This document shows positions 19,834 to 30,360 of a stretch of DNA of 64,000 nt, in pieces. Numbering within the stretch: position 1 is the first letter of the stretch; each line of letters opens with the position of its first letter. Both the position numbers and the translations under genes were made by a program. The stretch spans positions 1 to 64,000 of the forward strand of contig BBZX01000005.1 of NCBI GenBank assembly GCA_001305055.1, given 5' to 3'. The notes below the pieces were generated by a model, which searched no databases, was not told where the DNA came from, and was given only the letters and a program-made list of their open reading frames with translations. The stretch comes from Clostridia bacterium UC5.1-1C12 (GTDB taxonomy: Bacteria > Bacillota_I > Bacilli_A > Erysipelotrichales > Erysipelotrichaceae).

Positions 19834-20623
19834 AATGATTATGTGCGATCTTGACGGTACCCTGCTTACAGGTGCTAATTCAGTCTCTGACCGCACTAAA
19901 AAAGCGATTAAAATGGCCCGGCAGGCGGGTATATATTTTGGTATCGCAACGGGACGGCCGCCTTACGCGGTCAGCGAACTGATTAAAATTTGGGGAATCG
20001 AAGAAGACATCGATTGCATTGTCGGCTTTAACGGTGCCCAGCTGATCGACTATACCTTAAATGAAAGCCGCCTGAATTATCCGCTTTCATCAGCCAATCA
20101 GCTTGAAATTATGAAGTATTATGAACATGAAGGCATTAACTTCATGTTATATGAACAAGACGGCATCTATACGCAAAAGGTTGACGCGGTCAGTGAACGG
20201 CTCAGCCGCAACAACCGTCTGCCGCGCCGTGAGCTTACTGATGAAATTCTTTCCCATGAACACCCTAAGCTCTTAATTTCCTGTCCAAAGGAAACAATGG
20301 CACGGGTAGAAGAAGTCATGAGCCGGATTCATATTGAAAATGTGCGGGGAGTGCATTCACAGCCGGATTTATTTGAAATATTTGATGCCCGTAATTCTAA
20401 AAGCCGCGGTATCGAACAAATTGCCCGGCTGCATGGCTTTACGTTAGATCATGTTATGGCCTTTGGCGATGAGGATAATGATTTAGAGATGCTGAAGGAA
20501 TGCGGCATCGGTGTGGTCATGGCTAACGGCTCACAAAAAGCACTGGCGATTGCTGATGAAATCACAGCCAGCAACCTTGATGACGGTGTTGCCCAACGCA
20601 TCGAAGCACTCTTAAGTAAATAA
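19820..20623 (+). CDS. Cof-type HAD hydrolase 2
   Basis: A 267-residue paralogue of its upstream neighbour. Motif I MCDLDGTLLTG, motif II GIATGRPPYAV, motif IV AFGDEDNDLEML, then GIGVVMANGSQKALAIAD. The ATG at 19820 has a GGGAGG site six bases upstream and overlaps the end of HAD hydrolase 1, so translation is coupled. The substrate is unknown. The operon ends at the terminator that follows. Confidence 0.88.
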   Translation: MKTIKMIMCDLDGTLLTGANSVSDRTKKAIKMARQAGIYFGIATGRPPYAVSELIKIWGIEEDIDCIVGFNGAQLIDYTLNESRLNYPLSSANQLEIMKYYEHEGINFMLYEQDGIYTQKVDAVSERLSRNNRLPRRELTDEILSHEHPKLLISCPKETMARVEEVMSRIHIENVRGVHSQPDLFEIFDARNSKSRGIEQIARLHGFTLDHVMAFGDEDNDLEMLKECGIGVVMANGSQKALAIADEITASNLDDGVAQRIEALLSK

Positions 20624-20630
20624 AAACAAA

Positions 20631-20688
20631 AAACTGAAGATTTGAATTCGCTTCATGAATCAATATGAGCGTTCAGCTTCAGTTTTTT
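20631..20688 (+). terminator. terminator of the DUF6440/HAD operon
   Basis: AAACTGAAG (20631-20639) pairs with CTTCAGTTT (20677-20685), followed by TTT. Confidence 0.75.
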
Positions 20689-20721
20689 ATATCGCTTGTT
20701 TAATTTGAAATTCTCTCAATT

Positions 20722-21215
20722 CTAAATTTGCCGACAGCTTTCCTCACGGCTGTTCAGCAGCTTCTCCCAATTGATTTTCAAATTATCATCATTCAGTATC
20801 AAATCAACAATTAAATCAGAATAACGGCTTCCTTTTTCACAGTTTATTACATCATCGCAATCTCATTGTCTGCCTGCTGATAATAATTATAAAGCGATTC
20901 AGCGGTTTTCTGAGCAGCCTCAATATCCGCATATTGTTTCTAAATAAATATTCAAGCAATGAAGCTGCGGCATCCGCCTCCCGATGCTCTGGGGTTTTAA
21001 TAAACCAGTAAAGATGGCATTCAAGATATTTTCATTATCCTGATACATTTCCCTTAAGCTCAGCGCGTGTTATATAATGTCAGCCGCTGAGTCCCCTTTT
21101 TATATTGAGCAGATGAAAAAGACGTCCGCTTTTCAATATTGAGGATGCGCTCTGTATAAATTCTAAAATATTCAGCCCATTCTTCAAATTCAGTAAATCC
21201 ATGATCCTTTCCCAT
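20722..21215 (-). CDS. hypothetical helical protein, frame broken at least four times
   Basis: No long frame survives, but joining frames gives a coherent protein of about 165 residues: MGKDHGFTEFEEWAEYFRIY, RTSFSSAQYKKGTQRLTLYN, READAAASLLEYLF, YADIEAAQKTAESLYNYYQQ, and a C-terminus LNDDNLKINWEKLLNSREE ending at a stop at 20722. Composition and helical periodicity resemble the TPR-like N-terminal part of the GGDEF protein just upstream, though no clear homology is claimed. It lies 48 bases after that gene and is probably cotranscribed. Breaks lie near 21068, 20990, 20945 and 20855. Genuine decay is possible but unlikely given how the rest of the window is damaged. Confidence 0.5.
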
Positions 21216-21262
21216 AACTCTGCCTGACCTTTTCAGTTCTTTTTTTTTTACATGATCCTGTA

Positions 21263-23303
21263 TTACATCTGAACACAGTTTTTACCGTTTCTTTTGGCAA
21301 TATACATCCGCTGATCGGCTTCATCAAATAATTCATGCAGCGATTTCGGCGCACATTCACGGTAACAGCAGCCAATACTGATTGTATAATAAATCGCAGT
21401 CTCACCCATCGACACACAGTTTGTTTCACAAGCATAACGAATGCGCTCTGCTAATTCGTACAATGCCTGTTCATTGAGTGAATCAATCAGCAAAATGAAT
21501 TCCTCACCGCCAAAGCGGGCGATGATTCCCTGCTGCTGATGCTGCTTTAAAATATCCGTAACCGCACAGATAACCCGATCTCCCTGCATATGTCCATAGC
21601 TGTCATTGATTTTCTTAAAGTCATCGATGTCAATCATTAAAGCACCGATTGAATGCTTTTCCTGATCCGCACGCTGAAGCATTCCTTCTCCATATTTCAT
21701 CAGCGCGCTGCGGTTATAGATACCGCTTAGATAATCATAACTGGACTTCTCAAGCGCTGCTGAATATTGCTTCACATTATGAATCGCGATCGCGATATAA
21801 TCCGCGAAAATCTGAAGCAGGCCCTGATCCGTACGGCTGAAATTTTCAATCTGATTGGATTTCATACAGAACAGTGCCAGCAATTCTCCCTGATAGCTGA
21901 CCGGCTGAATCAGCATTGAGCGGCTATGTTCATCATACAGCTTCCCTAAACGTTTTGCCAAATCAGTTTCCGCATTCCAATTGCTCAGTTTATACGCGCT
22001 GTTTTGGCTGACGCACAGAGCCAATAAAGGATGTTCAGCTAAATCATAGTTTTCATGAACCAAACTGCTGAAGCGCTGCAAAGGCTCATCATAAAATAAC
22101 AAATGCCAATCATCAAAGGAGAAAATCCGGCCGGCATGGAGGGCAATCACTTCTAGCAGCTGCTGCCAGGTCAAACAAGAAGTCACAACCTTACCAAATT
22201 CAGTCATAACCAAAAGCCTGTCATACATCACCTCATATGATAAGCGGCGGTTCTGTTCCCATACGTCCTCAATTTCCTTATGATAAATATCATCAATAAA
22301 GGAAATAAAAGTCTTCGTCAATTCATGCGCTGATTGTAAATAGAAATAAGCTTTTTCCTGATCGCCCAAGCATTCATAAAGCTTTGCCGCTTCTTCCAGC
22401 AGCTGTCTTTTATGTCCAAAAAAGCCGCCTTTATAATCAAGCAGAAGTTTATAATATTTTAATGCCAGCTCATACTCCTTACGATACATATGATAACGGC
22501 CTAAAGTAAAATAAACCTCGCCATTATCCATATCATCACCTTTAGTAAAATCATAAGATGTGATAAATTTTTGATACAATTTATCAGCCAGCTCACGATC
22601 ATCCTCAAGAATGGCCGCATCAAGATAACCTAAATTAAAAATATTCACATCGAAATAACCCGTTTTCTGTAATTCGGCACATAAGTATCAAGCAGCTTTT
22701 TAACCTTAGCCGTATCCTTAACCGCAAGATACAAGCCGCATAATAAAAAACAGTGGTATAAAAATTACTGTCACCGATAAAATCTCTCTTTTCCAATGTT
22801 TCTTCAACCTGCTGGATCGCTTTTTTATATAAGCCGAATTCCCGCAGAATGATTGCCCCATTATTTAAAAACGCGGAGTAATAGGTTATCTGACCGCCTT
22901 TTTCCGCAATTGGCATGGCTGCCAGTATTTCCTGATAAGCTGCTCCGTAATTCCCTTTAAAAATATGACCGAGCAGGGCATTATTCACTACCGTCAGGAT
23001 TCCGTCATGTTCCTTATAGTCCGGCAGACGCATAAACATTTCTCTGGCTAATTCATTATAGTGAATCGCCAAATCAAGATTTTTGCCATAGTATATATAA
23101 AACATCATCGCATAACCTAAAGGCAGTGCATAAGCGTAAGCCTTCCGCTCTGCAATCTCAATATAGCGCTGCATAATTGGTTCTAAGACAGGTCCAAGAC
23201 CAATCTGTTCCAACAACAGTTTCTTAAATCCCTCACTGACACTCTCATCACTCTCAAAACGATCCAGATAATCATCAAATGTTTTCTGAAGCTCTTCCTT
23301 CAT
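21263..23303 (-). CDS. TPR-GAF-GGDEF diguanylate cyclase (two frame breaks)
   Basis: About 680 residues. Residues 1-330 are helical repeats of TPR type (for example YFTLGRYHMYRKEYELALKYY). A GAF-like sensor follows (about 340-510), then a GGDEF domain with DYLSGIYNRSALMKYGEG, MIDIDDFKKINDSYGHMQGD and the intact catalytic RFGGEEF. No membrane segment is seen. It should make cyclic di-GMP from two GTP in response to a protein or ligand signal. Breaks lie near 22740 and 22670; the second separates NLQKTGYFDVNIF from what precedes it. The start at 23303 has an AGAGGG site. It has no I-site RxxD directly visible before GGEEF. Confidence 0.82.
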
Positions 23304-23384
23304 ATATTTACCCTCTTTATATTATTACTATCATACAATATTTTTCATTGATTTCCCATCCTTTATCGTAACTTTCTACTATAA

Positions 23385-23415
23385 AAAGGAAAAGAATCTC
23401 GGCTTGCAAGATTCT
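23385..23415 (-). terminator. terminator after the zinc-ribbon membrane protein
   Basis: AGAATCT (23393-23399) pairs with AGATTCT (23409-23415); TTTCC follows on the minus strand. Confidence 0.6.
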
Positions 23416-23428
23416 TTATTCAACTTAA

Positions 23429-24348
23429 TTATTCACCAGCTAATTCTAAAATTTCAGCCATCGTTTCAGCACTGATCATGGCGCTGCCGCTGCCAATCGG
23501 CGTACCATCACTCATACTGCCTTCTTCAACCTTTTCAAACAAGGTGACCATCAGTGCCATGTCTGGTTTTAAAATACTCTTGCTCACTTCAAAATAAGCA
23601 CCCTGACCGCTGCCTGTCACGTCTACCTCGATGCGGAAAATCTGACCGTCCGGCGCGTTGGCAAAAATCATTGTCAGATCCGATGTTGACTCATAGCTGA
23701 TCGTAAAGCGAAGATTGCCATTATCCATATCCTGAACTTTGATTTCACTGATTGAAGCAATACCCGCAAGCTGCCCCATATCTTCTGTAAAATCTAGGAC
23801 TTCACCGTCTTTCAAATCTTTATCCTTCGTTGGCTTTTTATCATCCTCACTAGCAATCGGTTTATCTTCAGGCTGATGATTATCCGGCTGCTGGCTGTTG
23901 TTTTGGTTATTCTGATTGTTTTGCCCATTGTTATTATTATCGACAATTGGCGGTGTCGGATCCGACGGTGACTGCATTGCCTTATAAATCATAAACCCGC
24001 CGCCGGCAACTAACAAAACGACAAGCGCTACCGCCGCCGCCGTTAAAATTACCGGCAGTCTGCTTTCTTTTTCAGTTGGACGCGGCCTTGACGGCTTAGC
24101 CTGTTCACGTATCGGTTTTGACTCTTTGTTTGTCTGACGCTGAGGCTCATTAAACTTAGGAATCGTTACCGGTTCTTCTTTTTCAGCCATCGGCGTATCT
24201 TCAAACAATTCATTCATGACAGCACTGATTTCATCTTTTTCATCCTTCTCAGCTCTGACTATTTTAGCTCCGCAATTGGGACAGAATTTACATAAATCAT
24301 CAATTTCACTTCCGCAGTGGGAACAAGTTTGTTTTTTAATTCAGACAT
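23429..24348 (-). CDS. zinc-ribbon membrane protein with Asn/Gln-rich linker
   Basis: About 306 residues. The first 30 residues hold a zinc ribbon (CSHCGSEID then CPNCGA). A charged, proline-rich cytoplasmic stretch follows, then one transmembrane helix (VILTAAAVALVVLLVAGGG, about residues 98-120), an Asn/Gln-rich linker, and an outside domain of about 140 residues ending ETMAEILELAGE. The frame breaks near 24330, where one A is missing in a run, separating the zinc ribbon from the rest. The ATG at 24348 has a GGAGGTAG site. Function unknown; the architecture suggests sensing or envelope attachment. Confidence 0.65.
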
Positions 24349-24452
24349 AAAACTACCTCCTACTAAAATCATTATACAGTATTTTCACCTTAACGTTGAA
24401 TAAAATCATTGTGAAATTATGTGATAACAAGTATTTTCAACCTTTTATTTTA

Positions 24453-24484
24453 ATTTAAAAACAGGTTATCCCTTGATAACCTGT
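24453..24484 (-). terminator. terminator of gmk
   Basis: ACAGGTTATC (24461-24470) pairs with GATAACCTGT (24475-24484), with TTTTTAAA following on the minus strand. Confidence 0.8.
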
Positions 24485-24499
24485 CATACATCTTATCCC

Positions 24500-25062
24500 C
24501 TATTTGCTGTTGCGTTTCACAATCAGCCCAATCACATCAGCTGCCAGCTCCGGATCATCGTTGCAGACTACATACTTATAATCAGAGATTTGCTTCATCT
24601 CTAAAGCCGCCTTCGCCAAGCGCTGCTGAATAACCTCTTCCGGCTCACTCTTACGGCCGCGGATGCGTTTTTCAAGTTCTTCCATCGTCGGCGGAATAAT
24701 AAAGATCGTTATTGCGTCAGGACATTTCTCCCGTACCTGTGTCGCTCCCTGAACTTCAATTTCAAGCACGACATTTTTCCCTCATTGCGCAGCTTTTCAA
24801 CCTGTTCTAAGGGTGTGCCATAATAATTGCCGACAAATTCAGCCCATTCCAACAGCTTGCCCGCTTTGATCTGACGCTCAAATTCTGCCTTGTCAGTGAA
24901 AATATAATCAACGTTGTTAACCTCGCCGGCTCTTGGCGCTCTTGTGGTCATAGAAATAGAATATGTAAGATTCAGACTTTCATCCTTCATAAAGTATTCG
25001 CGAATCGTTCCCTTGCCTACGCCGCTTGGTCCGCTAATAATAATCAGTAGCCCTTTTTTCAT
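24500..25062 (-). CDS. gmk: guanylate kinase (one frame break)
   Basis: About 188 residues. It phosphorylates GMP to GDP with ATP. The P-loop is ISGPSGVGKGTIRE near residue 10; the GMP-binding region is SISMTTRAPRAGEVN; LEIEVQGATQV and the lid IRGRKSEPEEVIQQRL follow. The frame slips near 24778, where a run of As appears one short. I chose the ATG at 25062 since an AGGTGAGG site lies eight bases upstream. Monocistronic with its own terminator. Confidence 0.94.
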
Positions 25063-25282
25063 TTTTGCTGTCCTCACCTTTTATAGATACTAAATATGAT
25101 ATAACGCTCCTTAATGAAAGTCAAACATTTTCCTAAAGGCGCCATTATAAAGATAAAAAGTAAACCAAATAACACCTGTCACATTCAAGCATCCACATGG
25201 CTGATTCTTTGTTCTTTGCATAAATAATTCAATGCATCTGCTAAATCATGGTATAATAAAGCACATGAAAGGAGGGGTTGCC

Positions 25283-26937
25283 ATGGCTTTAGATGGCTTA
25301 CTCTTATATCAAATTAATAAAGAAATAAAACAGCTGCTGCCGGCTAAAATCAATAAAATCCAGCAGATATCAGATACTGAAATTCTCTTTAACTGCCGTT
25401 CACGAAGCAGTGGTTTTAAGCTGATGATCAGCTGTCACTCACAATATAACCGCATTAATCTTACCGAAGAAACATACACCGCTCCCGATGTTCCGAATAA
25501 CTTTATCATGGTGCTGAGGAAATATCTTGACGGCGGTATCATTAATTCATGTGAACAGATCGGCCTTGACCGCATCCTGCATATGCTGATTACTGCCCGT
25601 AATGATCTGGGTGACCAGCATGATTTTTCTTTGTACATCGAAATGATGGGCAAATATGCCAATTGCGTCTTAGTGGATGAAAATGAAAAGATCATCGATG
25701 CGATGAAGCGTATACCGCCCTTTGAAAACACGAAGCGAACCATTCATCGGTGCCCTTTATACATTGCCTTCTCAGGAGCTGAAGAAAGATCCGCGGATCA
25801 CAGACGCTGACGCAAATGAATCGCTGGTGAAGCAGTTTCATGGCTTCTCCCCGCAGCTCAGCCGTGAGTTTCAGCACCGCATGCATAACGGCGAAAAATT
25901 GCGGAAATCATGAAGGAACTGCTTGCCTCAAAACGCTTTACATTACTGAAACCGAAAAGGAACCGCAGTTTCATTGTCTGCCGCTCACTCACCTTGATAA
26001 TCCACCAGCCGCGTACAGCCTGCAAAAGGTATCGATGTTATTTTCTACCACAAGGAAGAACGGGATCGCATCCGTCAGCAAAGCGGTGACTTATTCAAAC
26101 TCGTGCGCCGTGAAATCAACAAGAACACCAATAAGCTGGGCAAACTCCGCCAGACGCTGGAAGATGCGATGAACTGCGAACATTACCGGATGTACGGCGA
26201 TCTGCTTTATGCCTATGCCAATACGCTGAATGAAAAAAGCGGCAGTGCTGAGCTGCCTGATTTTGAAAATGGCGAACTGATTAAAATCCCATTGGATATA
26301 CGTTTTGATGCCAAGCAGAATGCGAAAAGTATTATCAGAAATATCATAAAAGTAAAACCGCTCAGCTTTTAGTCAGCGAACAGATTTCACTCTGCGAAAA
26401 AGAACTCGCTTATTTTGAAGAGATCGGCGCTCAGCTTGAATATGCCAGCTTTGAGGATGCCGTTGAAATTCGTAATGAATTAGAAAAAATGCATTATTTA
26501 AAGCCGCAGAAGCAAAGAATTAAGAAGAAAAAACAAAATGAAATCCCGCATTTCATGACCTTTGAATTTGAAGACGGTCATAAGATCTATGTTGGTAAGA
26601 ATAATATTCAAAATGATTATCTGACTTTCCGTTTGCGCGCAAAGAGGATTTGTGGCTGCATGCCAAGGATTTCCATGGCGCTCATGTTCTGATCAATGAT
26701 GCCCATCCTAATGAAGAGCTGCTGCGCCTGGCTGCCATGTTAGCCGCTTATTATTCACAGGGACGGCAGTCAAGCTCGGTACCCGTTGATTATTGTGAAG
26801 TCCGCTATTTAAAAAAAGCGAAGGGCGGCATGCTTGGTCAAGCCCTGCTTTCCTCATATAAAACCATTTATATTGATCCTGAACCGGCAGCAATTCAAAG
26901 CTTATTAAGCACACATCTGGCAAAGCGCCGCCATTAA
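25283..26937 (+). CDS. rqcH: RqcH (NFACT-family ribosome quality control factor), about six frame breaks
   Basis: About 550 residues. The NFACT-N domain starts MALDGLLLYQINKEIKQLLPAKINKIQQ; a central coiled coil includes REINKNTNKLGKLRQTLED; the C-terminal NFACT-R domain has YVGKNNIQNDYLTF, LWLHAKDFHGAHVLI and VDYCEVRYLKKAKGG. RqcH binds stalled 50S-peptidyl-tRNA and directs alanine tailing of the nascent chain. Breaks lie near 25755, 25905, 25945, 26035, 26335 and 26632. The ATG at 25283 follows AAAGGAGG, with an extended -10 TGG-TATAAT at 25252-25257. It was formerly called fibronectin-binding protein. Confidence 0.9.
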
Positions 26938-27625
26938 GGATTAACGCCTAACAGCAGCCTTGCAAGCTCATCGTCATCATAGTAGCCATTATCTTCAATG
27001 GTCGCCAAGACTGCCTGCTGACGAAGTCTTGCCTGATCCTCATGATTGCTGAGCTGATAATTAGCGGGAGACTGGGGGATGCCGGCCAGCAAGGTTGCTT
27101 GGTCAAAGCTTAAATCAGCCGGTTCAACATGAAAGTAATTCATGCTGGCACTGGCAATACCAATATTATTGTCTCCATAGTTTATGATGTTGAGATATAA
27201 TTCTAAAAGCGTATCCTTATCATACAGCCGTTCTAAATCTTTTGTTACGAAAAATTCAGCAACCTTGCGGATGATTGAAGGCTGAAAGGAAAAATACATG
27301 TTTTTGCCAGCTGCTGAGTGATGGTAGAACCGCCGCCGCTGATTTGCCCGCTGGTAATGAATACATAAAGAATCCGTCCGTAAGCGATCAGATCAACACC
27401 CTGATGCTTATAGAACCGCTTATCCTCTGTGGATATTGTCGCTACCTTCAGATAATCACTGATTTCATCAATCGGCACATAATCGTCCTTCTGCATGATC
27501 GAGGCAACCTTATCCTGGATCGGCATTTCACGGATCACACTGCGATATTCTATAAAGCCTAATACCAGCAGTACCATAAAACAAGCCATGATGGTTAATG
27601 CGAATGCTTTGATCAGTTTCTTCAT
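26934..27625 (-). CDS. monofunctional GT51 peptidoglycan glycosyltransferase (one frame break)
   Basis: About 230 residues. A single N-terminal transmembrane helix (residues 8-28) anchors the enzyme; the GT51 domain outside has EDKRFYKHQGVD with the catalytic Glu, GGGSTITQQLAKN, then the second-half motifs KDTLLELYLNIINYGDN and GIPQSPANYQL. It polymerises lipid II into glycan strands and lacks a transpeptidase domain. The break near 27302 is one missing A. The start at 27625 has a GGTGGTGATT site; an upstream in-frame start has none. Its stop overlaps the convergent rqcH stop by three bases. Confidence 0.88.
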
Positions 27626-27727
27626 CTGAATCACCACCTTTACTATAACCATTATAAAACAGCATTTAAATGACAGCCATCGCTTACACTTACAGTTAGC
27701 TTTCAATTTTGTAAGGTCTGGATATGA

Positions 27728-27752
27728 AAGAGGCAGAATGATCTGCCTTTTA
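27728..27752. terminator. possible bidirectional terminator
   Basis: AGGCAGA (27731-27737) pairs with TCTGCCT (27742-27748) around a four-base loop, with T-rich sequence on both sides. It would end the twin small-gene operon. Confidence 0.5.
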
Positions 27753-27761
27753 TTATCCCTA

Positions 27762-28016
27762 TTATAGATTATGCTTTTTAATCAGGCTCATGATCATCGC
27801 AAGCTCACAGCGTCTGACATAAATACGATAGATACAGTCACTCCTTTGTTCGCCGAACTTCTTACCTAATTGTGAAGCCGCCGCAGGCAATGGCTGATAA
27901 ACCATCGATTTAACATAAACCTCATAGCCGTTAGCTAATAATAAGTCTTTGATTTGTACCTGCCGATCAGCAGAAGCTGTATCAAGCAATACCGCGCGGT
28001 TTAATAAGTGAAGCAC
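27762..28016 (-). CDS. small conserved protein, twin 2
   Basis: An 84-residue protein starting at a GTG at 28016 with a GAGGGTGAT site. It aligns along its length with the gene just upstream: LLNRAVLLDTASADRQVQIKDLLL against the first gene's IFNRKEVAATFSEERQAEIRQIL, and CIYRIYVRR against EYVIYVAKR. Both have a beta-alpha-beta look with a Tyr-rich final strand, somewhat like DUF2007-type small proteins. Function unknown. The start is ten bases after the twin's stop, so they form an operon. Confidence 0.6.
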   Translation of the reverse strand: MLHLLNRAVLLDTASADRQVQIKDLLLANGYEVYVKSMVYQPLPAAASQLGKKFGEQRSDCIYRIYVRRCELAMIMSLIKKHNL

Positions 28017-28026
28017 ATTATCACCC

Positions 28027-28284
28027 TCAATTCTTTTGTTTCTTATACGTTTGTAAGAGATGCATGGCTTTCTCATAATCTCTTTTAGCTACATAAATGA
28101 CATACTCACTGTCTTGTTTTCCCTGAACGCAGCTTCTTTCTGTCATTCTGCCGCGATTGGGTTCCGCCTGAATGATTTTCCAACGATAATCGACACCGCA
28201 GGCGCCAAGAATCTGACGGATCTCAGCCTGACGTTCTTCGGAAAATGTAGCTGCTACTTCTTTTCGATTAAAAATAGTGATCAT
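28027..28284 (-). CDS. small conserved protein, twin 1
   Basis: An 85-residue protein (MITIFNRKEVAATFSEERQ, GVDYRWKIIQAEPN, EYVIYVAKRDYEKAMHLLQ). It is the upstream copy of a tandem pair and probably the ancestral form, having the more regular sequence. The fold looks like a compact alpha/beta domain in which the last strand and helix (YVIYVAKRDYEKA) are the most conserved element. Homologues of this kind are present in many gut Firmicutes without an assigned role. The ATG has an AAAGGAGAAG site. Confidence 0.62.
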   Translation of the reverse strand: MITIFNRKEVAATFSEERQAEIRQILGACGVDYRWKIIQAEPNRGRMTERSCVQGKQDSEYVIYVAKRDYEKAMHLLQTYKKQKN

Positions 28285-28377
28285 AGCCTTCTCCTTTCCG
28301 CATCAAGGATACTTTATCTATTTATATTTTAACATGCTCCCAATAAGCGCATTCTTTCATTATTGTCACATAGTAAA

Positions 28378-28418
28378 AGTAAATACCGCATCGGCAGAAG
28401 CGATGCGGTATTTTTATT
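28378..28418 (-). terminator. strong terminator between the twin genes and the patatin gene
   Basis: AATACCGCATCG (28382-28393) pairs perfectly with CGATGCGGTATT (28401-28412). T-rich sequence flanks both sides, so it can work in either direction; on the minus strand it ends the asnA-patatin operon. Confidence 0.85.
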
Positions 28419-28423
28419 TAGCT

Positions 28424-29270
28424 TTATTTTTCAGATGCATTCAAAAGAGCCTTAATTTCATCCAAATGCGCCTCAGCCATCCGATATCCCATATCATAGG
28501 CTGCCTGAAGCTTATTCAAATCCTTTTCAAAGCTTTCAATCGGCCACTCAGGCGCAAAATCAGCGCCTTCCCTTCTTGCTCCAGCTGCTCACAGAACTGC
28601 ACGGTTTCATTGTATGCCAGATGTCTTTTTTCTAACAAGGGTACCAGCTTTGGATATTTCTTTTTCAAAACCTTAGCCGCGATGATGTTCTGCTTGCTGA
28701 GTTCCTTTACATAACCTTTGCAGCGGGTCAAAATAATCAAATGCTTATCACAGCCATCGGCAATTGCCTTGCGGATCGGAATCGGATCTGCCAGACCGCC
28801 GTCATAAAACCGTTTGCCATTTAATTCAATCGCCGGGAATACTAAGGGAATCGCACACGTTGCCCGCAGCATCGTACACTGTTTATCAAGCAGCTGGCAA
28901 TTGATGTATTCAGCCTCACCGGTATCGGCATTGGTTACGCCGACCCAGCCTGACCTGGGTAATCATAAAATGCCTGCCAGTCAAAGGGCAGCAGTTTATT
29001 AGGAACTTCATCATAGACAAAATCTAAGCCAAACAGACTTTGATGTTTCATCAGATTGCCAATTCCAACATAACGCCTGTCATTGCGATAGCGCATAAAT
29101 ACCTCAAGATTGCGTCCCTTCTGACGTGACAGATAGCTCATGCCATCGGTAATCCCCGCCGAAACACCGATAACATAAGGAAAATATAACTTGTGGTCAA
29201 GCAGACAATCCATGATTCCGCAGGAGAATACCGGTCTAAAGGTACCGCCCTCAAGAATTAAAGACTGCAT
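28424..29270 (-). CDS. patatin-like phospholipase (two frame breaks)
   Basis: About 283 residues. The lipase site is intact: an oxyanion-hole region LILEGGTFRPVF at the start, nucleophile GVSAG near residue 43, and catalytic Asp in FYDGGLADP. Such enzymes act as acyl hydrolases on phospholipids or related esters; no signal peptide is present. The breaks (near 28950, one C; near 28560, one A) sit in GWVGVTNADTGEAEY and GKGADFAPEW, and the true end is a helical tail (MGYRMAEAHLDEIKALL). The ATG at 29270 overlaps the asnA TAA as TAATG, so translation is coupled to asparagine synthetase. Confidence 0.83.
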
Positions 29271-30283
29271 TATAACAACCTGATGCCGTGTTTTCGGCAT
29301 TCCTCAATCATATCCGCGCCCCAGGTAGAAACCTGTACCTCACCGATATGCGCCTTATTCAGCATCATCAGGCAAAGCCGTGACTGACCGATACCGCCGC
29401 CCATTGTAAGCGGCAGCTCATCATTCATCAATGCCTTATGAAAAGGATATTCCAAGCGATTCAATGTATTCGCCTTTGTGCATTGATCCAGCAGTGATTC
29501 ACGATCTACTCGGATACCCATGCTGGATAATTCAAGAGCACAGTCAAGAATCGGATAATAAACAAGCAGATCGCCGTTTAATTTCCAATCATCATAATCC
29601 GGTGCGCGGCCGTCATGCGGCAAACCACTTTTCAGCTTATCACCAATCTGCATGATAAACACAGTTCTCTTTTCTTTACAGATCAGATATTCACGTTCCT
29701 TGCCGCTCTTATTTGGATACATATCCTCCAGCTCCTGAGAAGTGATAAAAAAGACCTCACCCTGTACGATCCGCTGCAGCTCATCATAATGCTCATGCAG
29801 CACATATTCAGTTTCCTTAATTGCCTTTACAATCGCCCGCACCGTTTCCTTTAATGTATCCATCGTCCGCTCTTCACGTTCAATAATCTTCTCCCAGTCC
29901 CACTGGTCAACATAAACAGAATGCAGATTATCCAACTCCTCATCACGGCGGATTGCATTCATATCGGTATAGATACCGCGGTAAGTTTCAAAATCATACT
30001 GCTTCAAAGCCAAGCGTTTCCATTTAGCCAATGAATGCACGACCTCCACATCACTGTGAATATCCTTAATATCAAAACCAACCGGCCGTTCCACACCGTT
30101 CAAATTATCATTCAAACCGGAATCATTGCGTACAAACAGCGGTGCTGAAACACGCACTAAATTCAAATGATGCGCCAGTCTTTTCTCAAAAGAGTCTTTA
30201 ACAATTTTAATAGCCAGCTCTGTATCAAGATAATTTAATTTATTTTCATAGTTCTTTGGGAGAACTAAACGTTCACGATTCAT
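29270..30283 (-). CDS. asnA: aspartate--ammonia ligase (AsnA)
   Basis: A 337-residue intact enzyme making asparagine from aspartate, ammonia and ATP. It resembles class II aminoacyl-tRNA synthetases. Visible marks: RVSAPLFVRNDSGLNDNLNG, VYVDQWDWEKII, GRAPDYDDW, and the final GGGIGQSRLCLMML. The start at 30283 has a GAGGAGG site. A TATAAT lies 25-30 bases upstream and a near-perfect CodY box precedes it (30340-30354). First gene of an operon with the patatin gene. Confidence 0.95.
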   Translation of the reverse strand: MNRERLVLPKNYENKLNYLDTELAIKIVKDSFEKRLAHHLNLVRVSAPLFVRNDSGLNDNLNGVERPVGFDIKDIHSDVEVVHSLAKWKRLALKQYDFETYRGIYTDMNAIRRDEELDNLHSVYVDQWDWEKIIEREERTMDTLKETVRAIVKAIKETEYVLHEHYDELQRIVQGEVFFITSQELEDMYPNKSGKEREYLICKEKRTVFIMQIGDKLKSGLPHDGRAPDYDDWKLNGDLLVYYPILDCALELSSMGIRVDRESLLDQCTKANTLNRLEYPFHKALMNDELPLTMGGGIGQSRLCLMMLNKAHIGEVQVSTWGADMIEECRKHGIRLL

Positions 30284-30307
30284 ATTGATTCCTCCTCAGA
30301 CTTCTCA

Positions 30308-30354
30308 ATTATACAACGATTTTCATCAAAAATGAAAGTAATTTTCTGAAAAAT
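30308..30354 (-). promoter_or_regulatory. asnA promoter with candidate CodY box
   Basis: Minus-strand TATAAT occupies 30308-30313. The sequence AATTTTCTGAAAAAT at 30340-30354 matches the CodY consensus AATTTTCWGAAAATT at 14 of 15 positions and lies beside the -35 region. CodY represses nitrogen and amino-acid genes in low-GC Firmicutes when branched-chain amino acids and GTP are plentiful. Control here is inference, as codY itself is not in the window. Confidence 0.6.
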
Positions 30355-30360
30355 CTATGA

